A stretch of DNA of 64,000 nucleotides, from positions 124,001-188,000 of the forward strand of contig WSYJ01000146.1 in the NCBI GenBank assembly GCA_020186115.1, in the 5' to 3' direction. This document shows positions 40,668 to 51,853 of the stretch, in pieces (position 1 is the first letter of the stretch; each line of letters opens with the position of its first letter). Under the pieces are notes generated by a model. It made no database searches and was not told the origin of the DNA. It saw only the letters and a program-made list of their open reading frames with translations. Made by a program: the position numbers and the translations under genes. The DNA comes from Histomonas meleagridis (taxonomy: Eukaryota; Parabasalia; Tritrichomonadida; Dientamoebidae).

Positions 40668-42056
40668 TTATCTATTTAAATCTTCTTCCATTTTTGTTAT
40701 TTCATGTAACAACCTATTGCCTCTCATTGCAATGTTCCTATTCAAATGCTCACACAAATCCGAAACTATTTCCATTCCTTCGCATTCATTAAAACAGTTC
40801 CAGCACACCAAAAACTCAGGCGAAGCCAAACTCAAACTTAACAATCTCAACAGCGCCGGCGCAGCTATGTCAATGATGTTAATATCATTCGTCGAAATCA
40901 TTAACGCCAACATTTCGATTGCATTTTTTCTTATCATTTCCATTTTTTGCTCAATGTTTCCATACAACGTCACAAAAGATAAAATTTCGATCATTTTAGT
41001 TTTAGTTTTTATACTTTTTCGAGTAAATTCTTTTTGAATTTTTCCCAAAATATTTAACTCATAAAAAATATTAAAACTTTCGAAGTTGTTCTCAATGATT
41101 TTCACAATTAGCCAAAAAGAAGCAAACGAAACTTTATCATTCGATGAAGAAATAAGTCGAACAATTCGTTTGTAATCAATTTCAATGTTAAAGTTTTCGT
41201 TATCTTTTAAATATATAAAATAATTCCCTAAAAGTGTAATCGAATTAACAACAATTCGAACTTGTTTAAAATATATCATTTGTTGACAGACGTCAAGAAA
41301 GCCAAAATGATATAGAACTGTTTGACATGTCAATGGATCGCGAATTAAATTATTCGCAATTTGTAATAATGTGTGAAATACATTTATACATTTCGGAATT
41401 TGAATAATAGATTTTATGAAATTTAGAACCAGCTGTTGCTCAAGTATTGTGATAGGAAGCTTAGATATGGTTAAATATATCGAAAGACAAAATTTTTTGA
41501 GATCGAATGGAAGTGAAGTGAAAAGTTGTAAAAGAAATTTGGTGGAATTGAACTGAAGGGCTTCAGAACGAGCTGTAGAAGATATGGAAACAACATGCTT
41601 AATGAAGCGAAAAACAATTTCATAATATTGACTGTTATTCAAATAACGACCAAGTGTTGTAAAAAGAAGAAGAATAAAATGATTACTGATGAAGATGTCA
41701 AAAAGGGGCTGTGGTTCATCATCAATTGGATTACTAAGCTCATTAACAAATTGAACAATTTGAATTGCAACATGAGGATTTATACATATCCTAAATAAAT
41801 CAAACATCATGGGAATTAATTTGAAATTTATAACTTGTTCAAAAATAGGTATGATTGAATTATGTGCAACATATTTTAGTTCTTCAAGAAATTGAATAAT
41901 ATCGCTTTCATTACCTTCATTTATTGCTACATAAAGTGAATGAAATTTATTTAGAATTTCATCTTCATTTAAATAAAATTCTGGAATTTCAGGAATAACT
42001 TTGGGTCTAACATATTCCTCTTCCAAAAATGCTTTTCTGCGTGCAATTTTTAACAT
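40668..42056 (-). CDS. Armadillo-type repeat protein, importin-alpha-like
   Basis: Product of 462 residues from the ATG at 42056 (MLKIARRKAFLEEEYVRP). The frame is open to 42104 without an earlier ATG. A short basic N-terminal segment resembles an importin beta-binding region, and the rest is tandem helical repeats (for example IIPIFEQVINFKLIPMMFDL, PHVAIQIVQFVNELS, AIEMLALMISTNDINIIDIA, PALLRLLSLS) in the armadillo pattern. Importin alpha brings nuclear localisation signals to importin beta. The conserved Trp/Asn ladder of true importin alpha is not evident (few Trp), so function is uncertain. AAACGGTC lies about 65 nt upstream on the plus strand. Confidence 0.65.
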   Translation of the reverse strand: MLKIARRKAFLEEEYVRPKVIPEIPEFYLNEDEILNKFHSLYVAINEGNESDIIQFLEELKYVAHNSIIPIFEQVINFKLIPMMFDLFRICINPHVAIQIVQFVNELSNPIDDEPQPLFDIFISNHFILLLFTTLGRYLNNSQYYEIVFRFIKHVVSISSTARSEALQFNSTKFLLQLFTSLPFDLKKFCLSIYLTISKLPITILEQQLVLNFIKSIIQIPKCINVFHTLLQIANNLIRDPLTCQTVLYHFGFLDVCQQMIYFKQVRIVVNSITLLGNYFIYLKDNENFNIEIDYKRIVRLISSSNDKVSFASFWLIVKIIENNFESFNIFYELNILGKIQKEFTRKSIKTKTKMIEILSFVTLYGNIEQKMEMIRKNAIEMLALMISTNDINIIDIAAPALLRLLSLSLASPEFLVCWNCFNECEGMEIVSDLCEHLNRNIAMRGNRLLHEITKMEEDLNR

Positions 42057-42120
42057 GTCTTTTTCATTTCTTTTTTTGATAGGTTCTGCTTCTCTTGGCA
42101 GCAAAACAGGTATTCTGCTT

Positions 42121-42128
42121 AAACGGTC
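42121..42128 (-). promoter_or_regulatory. Myb-like promoter element of the armadillo gene
   Basis: GACCGTTT in gene orientation, about 65-72 nt upstream of the ATG at 42056. Confidence 0.45.
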
Positions 42129-42344
42129 ACAGGGCGGGTCAATTCATTTTAAAAAAATTATACAAAACTGACGACAAAAAGTGACACCTACCAAAAGTGT
42201 CAATAAATTAATTTACGATTACAATTTCCTTTAAGCTCGAAGAATGTTAAAATGAAAAATATAAACAAACTTGTCCAAATGTTATATCTATCAAAAGTTT
42301 ATTCTTAAAAAATTTAAATGTTTGTTTATTCGTTTTATATGTAA

Positions 42345-42926
42345 TTACAGGAATATTCTTAGTTGCGCATCCAATTTCTTATAATAAATAATTCCAAGCA
42401 CAAGTAAAACCTGGAAAAGGGCGAAGAATATAAATGTCCACATTGTTGATGAGAATCTCATGATTTTAAATAATTTTTTAATTCTTTTGATTATACGCTT
42501 AAATTTTCCTTTTTGCGTTTCATCATGAATTTCAAAGAAATCTTCAACAGATTCGAGAACCCGATCTTTAAACAAGTTCATGTCATCTCTTATTTGTTCT
42601 TTCGAATTTAATATTAATTTTTTCATTGCTCTCTTTGTTTTAGTCAATTTTTCTCTAATAGAATTTGAATCTTCTTTAAGAAGTCTATTTGCAATTTTTA
42701 CTCTTTCTAAGATTTCGTCAATTTTTTCCGAGATTTCTGTTTCGACTTCGTCAGTAGATACAAACTTATCAACTTGATGAGCTAATTCTGCAAGTGACCA
42801 TATGATTGCTTGTTCTTCTTTTGATTTTGATGAATGCTCTCCTAATTGTTTTAGGTAATTATTGACAATTGGATTGTTTTTTCGGGATAAAGATAACTGG
42901 AATAGAAGAAGAAAAAAATTAATCAT
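42345..42926 (-). CDS. Coiled-coil membrane protein with signal peptide
   Basis: Product of 193 residues from the ATG at 42926. A signal peptide (MINFFLLLFQLSLS) is followed by an all-helical, charged lumenal region with coiled-coil heptads (about residues 45-150: VETEISEKIDEILERVKIAN) and one C-terminal transmembrane helix (TMWTFIFFALFQVLLVLGII), then a short cytoplasmic tail (YYKKLDAQLRIFL). The layout fits a type I secretory-pathway protein such as a p24 or lectin stalk, but no GOLD or lectin domain is visible. I do not recognise the family. Confidence 0.65.
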   Translation of the reverse strand: MINFFLLLFQLSLSRKNNPIVNNYLKQLGEHSSKSKEEQAIIWSLAELAHQVDKFVSTDEVETEISEKIDEILERVKIANRLLKEDSNSIREKLTKTKRAMKKLILNSKEQIRDDMNLFKDRVLESVEDFFEIHDETQKGKFKRIIKRIKKLFKIMRFSSTMWTFIFFALFQVLLVLGIIYYKKLDAQLRIFL

Positions 42927-43546
42927 TTGATTTCTAAAATTCTGTTCAAATAAAATCTGTTTTTATTTTATGAAAGTTTTTTGTTTTTTATGTGATTTTA
43001 AAATTCTAATATGTTAACAGGAAGAAATATACAAAAATCTATGAAATGATAAACAAGTTTGCAGAAATGCATAAGTGCGACCCACCGAAAATTGTAGATT
43101 GTTATAAATAAGAATGAACATGGGCTCACACATTTTGCGAGTGAGGATACACTGAGCTTAAAATTGTATTAAAAAAAATGGGTTTAATAGTTATGGAGAT
43201 ATAGATCCGTTATACTTGTTTTACCTCAAAATGATAAGGATTTTATTAAATGATGCAAATGTTTTTTGATATTGGAAGATTCAATGGTAATTAAAAATAA
43301 ATAAAATTTGGAATTAAGTATAAAATTAATTACATGTATGGATCTTAAGATTTCATTTAATGCAATTTAAATTGAAAACATAATTTTAGCATTAAAATAA
43401 TAACTTGTCCTTTAAAAAAAATAAAAACCACATTTCAAACAGGAATTTGAACACTATGAACATTCCCATTTGGTAATAAAATCATTGATCTCATCAAACA
43501 ATATATCACCAAATTTCTTCTCATAAATAAGCAAATACGAAAATAT
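42927..43546. other. Intergenic, no gene seen
   Basis: AT-rich DNA between two minus-strand genes. Nothing conserved seen. Confidence 0.5.
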
Positions 43547-44668
43547 TTAAAAACACTTAAAATGGACAAACCCTTGTCCCACTTCGTCATATTCATTCCG
43601 TGTTATAACCATTTGTTGGAATGTCGGAAGTGATGCCAATTTACATCCTCCAATCCACGCTGCGTATTTCGGCTTTGGTGTTGACATGACATTTATTTTC
43701 ATTATCGAAGGCGCAAGTTCCATAAGTTCGTTCTCTATACGCTCTTGAAATCCATCGAACATCGTGTTTCCACCTGAAAGGAATACATTAGCAAAGAGGT
43801 CTTTACGAAAATCGGCGTCGCATGCCATAATCGAATTAAAAAGTGTTTGATCAATGCCTTCGTAATCGAACCCATTCATGTGCGGCTTGAAAAGAAGTTC
43901 CGCACATTTGAAGCGCTCACTGCCAATGGTGATGACATCGCCATCTGGAAGTTTGTACGAGATATCACATTCAGATGTTGTAGAAGCTTTATTCAGCTCT
44001 TCATCAAAATCAAGTGCAACATACGAAAGGTTTTCTTTGATGTCGCGGATAATTTTCTTATCATGTATGGTGTAGCAAGCAAGCTGAAGGATCATTTGAA
44101 GATAAGATGTGACATCACTGCCAGAAAGGCCAATGCGCTTGGTGGCGTGTGGAAGGGAGTAACCTTCGTAAATTGGAACTGCATAGGAAACTCCATCACC
44201 TGAATCTAATACAATACCAGTGGTACAACCAGATGAGTAAAGGGAAAGAACGGCTTGGATACCAACATAGAATGCTGGAACGTTGAATGTTTCGAATTGG
44301 AGTTGGATCATCTTTTCACGGTTGGCCTTTGGGTTCATTGGGGTTTCTGTAAGAAGAACTGGGTGTTCAGCTGGGTCAACACGTAATTCGTTGTAGAATG
44401 TGTGGTGCCAGATCTTTTCCATATCGTCCCAGTTGATAACGATACCGTGTTCAATTGGGTGCTTGAGGATAAGGATACCTGCCTTATCAAGTGCTTCATC
44501 ACCAACATATGAATCTTTGGGCCGGCTGGCAAAGATAGTACCAACATACTTTGGACGGCCAACAACAGAAGGAAATACTGAGCGTGGAGTTTCGTCACTA
44601 GCAAAGCCTGCCTTTATCATATATGAACCATTGTCAATAACTATTATTTGTTGTTCATTTTCGCCCAT
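43547..44668 (-). CDS. Divergent actin or actin-related protein
   Basis: Product of 373 residues, the exact length range of actin, from the ATG at 44668. Actin motifs: [20 protein letters not shown] (phosphate 1 loop, with SYMIKAG in place of the usual GMCKAG), [63 protein letters not shown] (phosphate 2), [14 protein letters not shown], and a C-terminus ending HFKCF. The nucleotide pocket is kept. Many surface positions differ from conventional actin, so it may be an extra actin paralogue or an ARP. The AAACGGTC element starts 24 nt upstream. Confidence 0.9.
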   Translation of the reverse strand: MGENEQQIIVIDNGSYMIKAGFASDETPRSVFPSVVGRPKYVGTIFASRPKDSYVGDEALDKAGILILKHPIEHGIVINWDDMEKIWHHTFYNELRVDPAEHPVLLTETPMNPKANREKMIQLQFETFNVPAFYVGIQAVLSLYSSGCTTGIVLDSGDGVSYAVPIYEGYSLPHATKRIGLSGSDVTSYLQMILQLACYTIHDKKIIRDIKENLSYVALDFDEELNKASTTSECDISYKLPDGDVITIGSERFKCAELLFKPHMNGFDYEGIDQTLFNSIMACDADFRKDLFANVFLSGGNTMFDGFQERIENELMELAPSIMKINVMSTPKPKYAAWIGGCKLASLPTFQQMVITRNEYDEVGQGFVHFKCF

Positions 44669-44691
44669 GAAATTTTGGGTTCCCGATAATA

Positions 44692-44699
44692 AACGGTCG
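44692..44699 (-). promoter_or_regulatory. Myb-like promoter element of the actin gene
   Basis: CGACCGTTTATTAT in gene orientation, starting 24 nt before the ATG. It is the same extended sequence found at 9654, 11719 and 20329 and in the pogo terminal repeats. Confidence 0.55.
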
Positions 44700-44702
44700 T
44701 TA

Positions 44703-45218
44703 TAAAAACTTAAAACGCATTTTTCTTTTTTATTTCAGAAAATATTTAAATTTTATATAATATTTCATATTTACCTATACGAAGATAGTAATATATTTTA
44801 TTGGCACTGAATAATTATCAAGAAATTATTCTGAGTATAACATGTTGTGGAGACAATTTTTCATGTTAAAAATCAAATTAAAAACGAATTTTTGAGTTCA
44901 CATTTGCTTAAAATTAACAAAGAATAAGGATCAATTACACAACCGCAGACCAAACCTCCAAATCCTCTCAATCGATTTTTAAAGGGTAAATTTCGAACGA
45001 TAGGAAACGATCCCGCTTTTTCAAAAAAATTATCATTCTTTCAATTTGATTTTCAATAAAAATATAATTGACACGTGTTTTAAATGAAAATAGAAAATGA
45101 AAAACGGTTTGACAAAATATAATCCGATTAAAAAACATTAAAAAAGTGATATATGTCATAATAATTTATTGAATACTTTATGAGAATGTGTATATTTTTG
45201 GATAAAACTTAAAAAACA
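44703..45218. other. Intergenic, no gene seen
   Basis: AT-rich region between the divergent actin gene and the second ISXO2-like transposase. I looked for the terminal repeat of copy A (CATTCAAAAAGTGG) here and did not see it. Confidence 0.5.
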
Positions 45219-46153
45219 ATGGAAGGACGGCATGATTATACACAAGAACAATTACAACAACATCAATCAAGGCAAAAATCCATTCCCTTTTATGATGAAA
45301 TTTGTAAAATTTTTGAAAATGAAGAAATTGCAATCAGATATCTTCAATTTTACAATGTTTTACCTGTTACATATACATGCGATTTTTGCAAAGGCACTTG
45401 CACCAGGCATTTCAAAATTTTTAGATGTACAAATCCTGGATGTCGGAAAACATATTCTATTACAAAAAATACTTTTCTTTACAATTGTCATTTGCCAATT
45501 AACGAAATAATGCGTCTTTCATATAATTGGATAAATAAAATCAATGTAACTTCTGTACAGAATCAAATAGGACATTCTTTTACAACAATTTGTAATTATT
45601 ATCATGAGTTTGATCGATTAATTTCATTTCAAATAAAGGATAATCCAAAATTGGTGGTGAAAACATTATCGTCGAAATAGATGAAAGTAAATTCGGGAAA
45701 AATAAGCACCATAGAGGACATCCAGTAGAAGGATCATGGGTAGTGGGAGGAGTTGAGAGAACTTCAGAGAAGAAACTTTTCGCACAAAAGGTAAACAGTA
45801 GAAACATTGAAACCTTATCTAATATAATTTTTTTTAATGTAGAAAAAGGATCAATAATATATACAGATTGTTGGAGTGCATACATGCCAGCAATCGAATA
45901 TTCAAACAAAAATCTAAGTTGTAATTACACACTCAAACAAGTGAACCATTCCGAAGGATTTAAATCCGATGAAGGAATACATACCAATACCATTGAGGGA
46001 ACATGGAATGGTATCAAGTGTGGACTGTGTTCAGTCCATAAAAATCAAAAATATATTAAAGGGCATTTATTTAGATTTATTTGGAGAAGACAAAACAAAG
46101 AAAATTTGTGGAATGCTTTTCTAATGGCACTTAAAGATATTCAATATGAATAA
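45219..46153 (+). pseudogene. ISXO2-like transposase, copy B, frameshifted
   Basis: The first frame (ATG at 45219, MEGRHDYTQEQLQQHQSRQ) has the zinc ribbon CDFCKGTC and FRCTNPGCRKTYS and ends at 45680. The DDE frame opens at about 45650 with SKIGGENIIVEIDESKFG, then GSWVVGGVER, YTDCWSAY and HTNTIEGTWNGIK, ending in the TAA at 46153. The D, D and E are all present. The two frames differ by one base, with the switch at CCAAAATTGG near 45648-45655. Otherwise intact. Distinct from copy A in sequence, so not a recent duplicate of it. Confidence 0.82.
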
Positions 46154-47510
46154 AAAATCAATTTTTATTTAGATTCTTTTTTATAATTTTTATTGTTTTA
46201 ATGAGTTTTATTTTTTAATCATGCTTTACTTTTATTTATATTTCGTTTTAATTGTGCTTTATTGTTTATTTATGCTTTGTTTTTATTCATATTTCATTTT
46301 TTATTCATATTACATTTTTTATTTATATTTCATTTTTTTTCATGATTTGTTTTTATTCATATTCCAATTTTTATTCATGATTTGTTTTTATTCATATTAC
46401 ATTTTTTATTCATATTCCATTTTTTATTCATATTTCATTTTTTTTTTTCATGATTTGTTTTTATTCATATTCCAATTTTTATTCATGATTTGTTTTTATT
46501 CATATTTCATTTTTTATTCATATTCCAATTTTTTTTATGATTTGTTTTAATTCATATTCCAATTTTTATTCAAATTCCAATTTTTTTTTCATGATTTGTT
46601 TTTATTCATGATTTGTTTTTATTCATATTTCATTTTTTATTCATATTTCATTTTTTTTCATGATTTGTTTTTATTCATATTTCATTTTTTATTCATATTC
46701 CAATTTTTTTTATGATTTGTTTTAATTCATATTCCAATTTTTATTCAAATTCCAATTTTTTTTTCATGATTTGTTTTTTATTCATGATTTGTTTTTATTC
46801 ATATTCCATTTTTTATTCATATTTCATTTTTTTTTCATGATTTGTTTTTATTCATATTCCAATTTTTATTCATATTCCAATTTTTTTTATGATTTGTTTT
46901 AATTCATATTCCAATTTTTATTCAAATTCCAATTTTTTTTTTCATGATTTGTTTTTATTCATATTCCAATTTTTATTCATGATTTGTTTTTATTCATATT
47001 ACATTTTTTATTCATATTCCATTTTTTATTCATATTTCATTTTTTTTTTTTTCATGATTTGTTTTTATTCATATTACATTTTTTATTCATATTCCATTTT
47101 TTTTTCATGATTTGTTTTTATTCATATTTCATTTTTTTTCATGATTTGTTTTTATTCATATTACATTTTTTATTCATATTCCATTTTTTATTCATATTTC
47201 ATTTTTTTTTCATGATTTGTTTTTATTCATATTCCAATTTTTATTCATGATTTGTTTTTATTCATATTTCATTTTTTATTCATATTCCATTTTTTATTCA
47301 TATTTCATTTTTTTTCATGATTTGTTTTTATTCATATTTCATTTTTTATTCATATTCCAATTTTTTTTATGATTTGTTTTAATTCATATTCCAATTTTTA
47401 TTCAAATTCCAATTTTTTTTTCATGATTTGTTTTTATTCATATTCCAATTTTTATTCATGATTTGTTTTTATTCATATTACATTTTTTATTCATATTCCA
47501 TTTTTTATTC

Positions 47511-47549
<39 letters not shown>

Positions 47550-47855
47550 CATATTTTTTTTTTTTTTCATATTTTTTTTTTTTTCATGATTTGTTTTTAT
47601 TCATATTTCATTTTTTATTCATATTCCAATTTTTTTTATGATTTGTTTTAATTCATATTCCAATTTTTATTCAAATTCCAATTTTTTTTTTCATGATTTG
47701 TTTTTATTCATGATTTGTTTTTATTCATATTTCTTTTTTTATTCATTATTTCTTTTTTTTTCATGTTTTGTTTTTTTTCATATTTCTTTTTTTTTTCATA
47801 TTCCTTTTTTTTTTATGATTTGTTTTTTTTCATATTCCTTTTTTTATTCAAATTC

Positions 47856-47891
<36 letters not shown>

Positions 47892-48190
47892 TCATATTTC
47901 ATTTTTTTTTCATGATTTGTTTTTATTCATATTTCATTTTTTATTCATATTCCATTTTTTATTCATATTTCATTTTTTTTTTTCATGATTTGTTTTTATT
48001 CATATTCCAATTTTTATTCATGATTTGTTTTTATTCATATTTCATTTTTTATTCATATTCCATTTTTTATTCATATTTCATTTTTTTTTCATGATTTGTT
48101 TTTATTCATATTCCAATTTTTATTCATATTCCAATTTTTTTTCATGATTTGTTTTAATTCATATTCCAATTTTTATTCATGATTTGTTTT
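46154..48190. repeat. T-rich satellite, about 2 kb
   Basis: A degenerate tandem array of short units such as TTTTTATTCATATTTCATTT, TTTTTATTCATATTCCAATT and TTTTTTTCATGATTTGTTTT, with runs of up to about 30 T (47515-47549, 47862-47889). Higher-order blocks of about 150-200 bp recur. The long Phe/Tyr/Ser-rich frames across it are translations of the repeat, not genes. It begins right after the copy B transposase stop. Confidence 0.95.
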
Positions 48191-48262
48191 TCAATATTGT
48201 CAATCATATTTTTCTTGATCTTTTAAGTATTCAAAATATAGCTTGATTTATGCATATGTATC

Positions 48263-48547
48263 TTAAAAGTTAGAATGGTAGCCATACATCACAAACAAGC
48301 ACACATATGTAAAACAGGAAGGAAAAAGCTCGAATTTATGAATAATCAATTTTTCTAATATTTTGATTCTCTCTTTAAATTCTGGGTGTAATGTTTCGTG
48401 GTGTGGATACTGACATATGATATGAAATGCCACGCAAATGTGGCCAAAGGCAAATCTTTGCTTGTTGTCCATACATCTAAACGCCATGATACCCCTATCA
48501 CCTCGTAATGGCTTTAGGGCACTTAGGCGGTAACATTTTTTAACCAT
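48263..48547 (-). CDS. Hypothetical protein, about 94 aa
   Basis: Frame from the ATG at 48547 (MVKKCYRLSALKPLRGDRGI) with Cys and His residues (AFRCMDNKQRFAFGHICVAF, QYPHHETLHPEF) that look like a worn protein domain. The base composition is more balanced than the surroundings, which argues for a once-coding sequence. Not recognised; perhaps a transposon fragment next to the satellite. Confidence 0.3.
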   Translation of the reverse strand: MVKKCYRLSALKPLRGDRGIMAFRCMDNKQRFAFGHICVAFHIICQYPHHETLHPEFKERIKILEKLIIHKFELFPSCFTYVCLFVMYGYHSNF

Positions 48548-48722
48548 AATTTGTGATTTATAAGTAACCAAAGAATTCTATTGTTTTTCACTTTACATTA
48601 AATGCTTGTTTAACATTTTTTCCAACATAAAAATTTGGTTTTCCGGTGTGTGGAAAATCTTTGCTTAACAAAAGAATTTTTAAAAATAAGATAAAATTTA
48701 AAAACAAATTTACAAATAAAAA

Positions 48723-51704
48723 TTAATCTTCGAGTTGCTTATCCAGTACAATTTTTGCCACTGCTTCTTCTGTTTGCTGATTTACTGATGCGCTTATCAT
48801 TCTTCGAATTGCTGCATCCGAATCACAAAGTCTTTTCAAGTTTCGTTTTGCTTGTTCAACGACTTTTTTAAAAGCGTTTTCATCGAAATTTGTTTTCGGA
48901 TCATAAAACTCTTTAAATGCCTCAATTACGAATGCGAAAATTTCTCTTTTTTCTTTTTCATATTTCTTTTTCATTTCGATAATTTTCTGATTACATTTTG
49001 CATCTTTATCCAAAATCAATGCATTATTTGATGCATTTAACAATTTCTTTTCTCTTTCGTTTTGTTCTTTTATATTTTCTACTTCTTTATTAGCAACAGA
49101 AACTTCATTTTCAAGATGCAAAATTCGTTTTTTCGATTTTTTCAAACTTTTTTCAAGATCAATCATTGATTTATTAATTGCTTCGATGTTATTTTTATTT
49201 TGTTCTTTAATATCAACAAACACTTTTTCATAATTTTTTATAATTTCTTCTTTTTCTTTTTTGAATTTTTCGTTTATCACTTTTTCGTTTTCTTTCGAAT
49301 GTTTAATTTCTTCTTCGATTTCGATCATTTTTTCATTTATTAATTGTTTTTGATCATGAATTGTTTCTTTCATTTTGTTTATTAATATTTCGTTGTTATT
49401 TAATGTCGTTGTTGTTTCTGAGTATTGTTTTGTTAATGAAATTATTTCTTTTTTAAGTTTGTCTTCAAGTTTCATTTGATTAATTTTATTATTTTCGATT
49501 TGTTGTTCATATTTTTGTATTTTTAACTTATACGAATTTTCTTTTGTTGTTTTATATTCATTAAATTCATTTTTCATTGTGTTTATATATTGTTTAAGAT
49601 GTTGTGTTAATGTTTTATATTGATAAAGTTCTTCGTTTTCATTTCTTAATTGTGAAATTTCGTTTTTATATTCTTTAATTTCATTTTCTTTTTGTTTGTT
49701 ATTTTCTTTTATTGTTTGTGTTAATTTTATTATTTTTTTCTTTTGTTTCAAATTTTCTTCTTTTTCATTATTAAATTCTCGTTTTAATGCTTTAATATTA
49801 GCGACAAAAGTTTCGAATTCGAATTCATTTTTATTATTATTTTCGTTTAAATTCTCTAAACTCGAAATCATTTTTTGATTTGTTAAACATAATAAATTAT
49901 ATTTATTTTGAAGTTCAACAATTTTATGATATAAATCATTATTTTCTTTATTCAAAACGTCATCAATTGTTATATTACCGATTGATAATACAAAAGAAAT
50001 TTCAACTAAAAATTTTTCAAATTTATTTCTTAAAAATTCGTTTTCTTTTTTCATTTTTATTATGCTTTCTTCAAATTTTCTAATTTTTTTATCATAAAAC
50101 TTTTTGATTAATTCAAATGTTAATTTTAGTTTTGTTTCAGGTTGTATTAATTGATTCATTATAACTTTCTTTATATTTGTTGAAAGTTTTGGTTCAAAAT
50201 CATTTATTAAAAATGTATTATTTGATATAATTTCATCAATTGATGAAACATTTGTTTTTAATTTTTCTTTTTTCTCATTTTCAAAAATGATTTTATTATT
50301 AAGTTCATTAATTTTATTCATTTGTTCTTGTTTCATTTGTTCATATTCCAAAATTTTTAAGTTTTGTTCATTTAATTTTTTATTAACAATTTCGTTTTCA
50401 TTTGTAATTTCTAAAATTTTTTGTTTAAGATATTCGTTTGTGTTCGAAAGTGTTAAATTTTTTACTTTTTCTGCTTGAATTATATTTTGTAATTGTATTT
50501 CCTCTTTTGTTGAATTATTTTGATTACGAATAATTTCGCGTAATGATTTCATTTCTTCAATTGTTTCATTATGTATAAGTTCATCAGTTTTCATTTTATG
50601 TTTTTGTTCTTCAATTTGAGAATTCAAATCGATAATTTTTGTTTCTAATTCGCTAATTTTCTGTTTATACTCTTTGTTTAAAGCGATTAAAATTTCGTTA
50701 TTATTATTAATATGTTTTTCTGGGTTTGTTAATATTTTATCATGTTCAGTTATTAAATGAATTTTTTCTTTATTTGAAATTTCGTTGTTATTATTATTAT
50801 GTTTTATTGGTTTTGTTACTATTGGATCATGTTCGGATTTTAAAGGAATTTTTTGTTTTGCTGATAATTGAAGTTTTAATGAATTGATTTTTGTTTTGTA
50901 ATGCGATTTTTGCTGCATTAAAGTTGATGTAAGTGTTGTTTTTTCTTGTTTTAAGTCATTAAGTTGTATTTGAAGTGTTGATATTTGTTGTTGCCGATTA
51001 ATATCTAAAATTCTGTTTTCGGATTTTTGCTTTTGCATTTTGGAATAAAGTTCTTCTATTAGTTGTTTGTAATGATTGTTTTTTTCTTGCTTTTTCTTAA
51101 GTTTGTTTTGAAAATATTCACTATTTTGAGTGGCTTTATTTTCATTTGTTGGTTTTGAGTTACTGTTTTTACTGTAGAAATTAATGAGTTCATCAATGGT
51201 TTGATAATTTGTTTTATTTAGAAAATTAAAAAATGATAATAATTTGTTAATTTTGGATGACTGCACCTTAGCGCGAAGTGTGCTGTCTTCATTTGATTTT
51301 TGGAGTGAAGTGAGTTGAGAAAATAAATTGTTAATTTGATTTTCATATTTTGATTTTAATTTCATGGTTTCTTTTTGTTTTTGGGAACGATTTTGTTCCA
51401 ACCTTTCAACATTGATTTTCATTTGAGTGTCAAGTTTTTCTTTGAGATCAAGATTATCTTTTGAACAAATATCATATTTTTGTTTTAGTAAATCAATTTC
51501 ACTTTGTTTTTCATAGAGTTTTGTAGAAAGTTCTTGATTTTTATTTTCGAGTTCATCAACATTATGAACTAATTTTAATGCCTCCTCAAATTGAGATTTT
51601 AGTGACATATTTTCTTTTGTAAGTGATGAAACTTGTTCTTGTAATTGTGTATTATGAATTTCTGTCAGATTGTATTTTTCATTTATATTTTGTTTTTCCT
51701 CCAT
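48723..51704 (-). CDS. Large coiled-coil protein, 993 aa
   Basis: An uninterrupted frame from the ATG at 51704 (MEEKQNINEKYNLTEIHN). Almost the whole length is predicted coiled coil: heptads rich in Lys, Glu, Asn, Leu and Ile (for example LENKNQELSTKLYEKQSEID and IKEQNEREKKLLNASNNAL). No transmembrane helix, GRIP domain or motor is visible. A less coiled region of about residues 545-600 (TKLKLTFELIKKFYDKKI) and a C-terminal segment (FAFVIEAFKEFYDPKTNF, AAIRRMISASV) may be globular. A structural or tethering role at the cytoskeleton or Golgi is possible but not shown. Two AAACGGCC motifs lie 5-24 nt upstream. Confidence 0.85.
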   Translation of the reverse strand: MEEKQNINEKYNLTEIHNTQLQEQVSSLTKENMSLKSQFEEALKLVHNVDELENKNQELSTKLYEKQSEIDLLKQKYDICSKDNLDLKEKLDTQMKINVERLEQNRSQKQKETMKLKSKYENQINNLFSQLTSLQKSNEDSTLRAKVQSSKINKLLSFFNFLNKTNYQTIDELINFYSKNSNSKPTNENKATQNSEYFQNKLKKKQEKNNHYKQLIEELYSKMQKQKSENRILDINRQQQISTLQIQLNDLKQEKTTLTSTLMQQKSHYKTKINSLKLQLSAKQKIPLKSEHDPIVTKPIKHNNNNNEISNKEKIHLITEHDKILTNPEKHINNNNEILIALNKEYKQKISELETKIIDLNSQIEEQKHKMKTDELIHNETIEEMKSLREIIRNQNNSTKEEIQLQNIIQAEKVKNLTLSNTNEYLKQKILEITNENEIVNKKLNEQNLKILEYEQMKQEQMNKINELNNKIIFENEKKEKLKTNVSSIDEIISNNTFLINDFEPKLSTNIKKVIMNQLIQPETKLKLTFELIKKFYDKKIRKFEESIIKMKKENEFLRNKFEKFLVEISFVLSIGNITIDDVLNKENNDLYHKIVELQNKYNLLCLTNQKMISSLENLNENNNKNEFEFETFVANIKALKREFNNEKEENLKQKKKIIKLTQTIKENNKQKENEIKEYKNEISQLRNENEELYQYKTLTQHLKQYINTMKNEFNEYKTTKENSYKLKIQKYEQQIENNKINQMKLEDKLKKEIISLTKQYSETTTTLNNNEILINKMKETIHDQKQLINEKMIEIEEEIKHSKENEKVINEKFKKEKEEIIKNYEKVFVDIKEQNKNNIEAINKSMIDLEKSLKKSKKRILHLENEVSVANKEVENIKEQNEREKKLLNASNNALILDKDAKCNQKIIEMKKKYEKEKREIFAFVIEAFKEFYDPKTNFDENAFKKVVEQAKRNLKRLCDSDAAIRRMISASVNQQTEEAVAKIVLDKQLED

Positions 51705-51708
51705 TTAG

Positions 51709-51728
51709 AAAACGGCCAGTAAACGGCC
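51709..51728 (-). promoter_or_regulatory. Tandem Myb-like elements of the coiled-coil gene
   Basis: GGCCGTTT occurs twice in gene orientation (51721-51728 and 51709-51716), the nearer only a few bases before the ATG at 51704. Confidence 0.45.
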
Positions 51729-51853
51729 ACCCAAAGCCCGTTTAGATTAGACAAGAAAGTGACACTAATAATTCTTGAAGCAGGCAATGTTGAAAATTGA
51801 ATTGGCCAATTATGATAACCGTGAATTGAAAATTGGCTAATTTCAATTTATCG

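Noticed and set aside
43847-44705. Plus-strand frames across the actin gene
   Set aside because: Shadow frames of a conserved coding sequence.
46221-48094. Long Phe/Tyr/Ser-rich open frames
   Set aside because: They are translations of a T-rich tandem repeat in several frames, with no start context or complex sequence.
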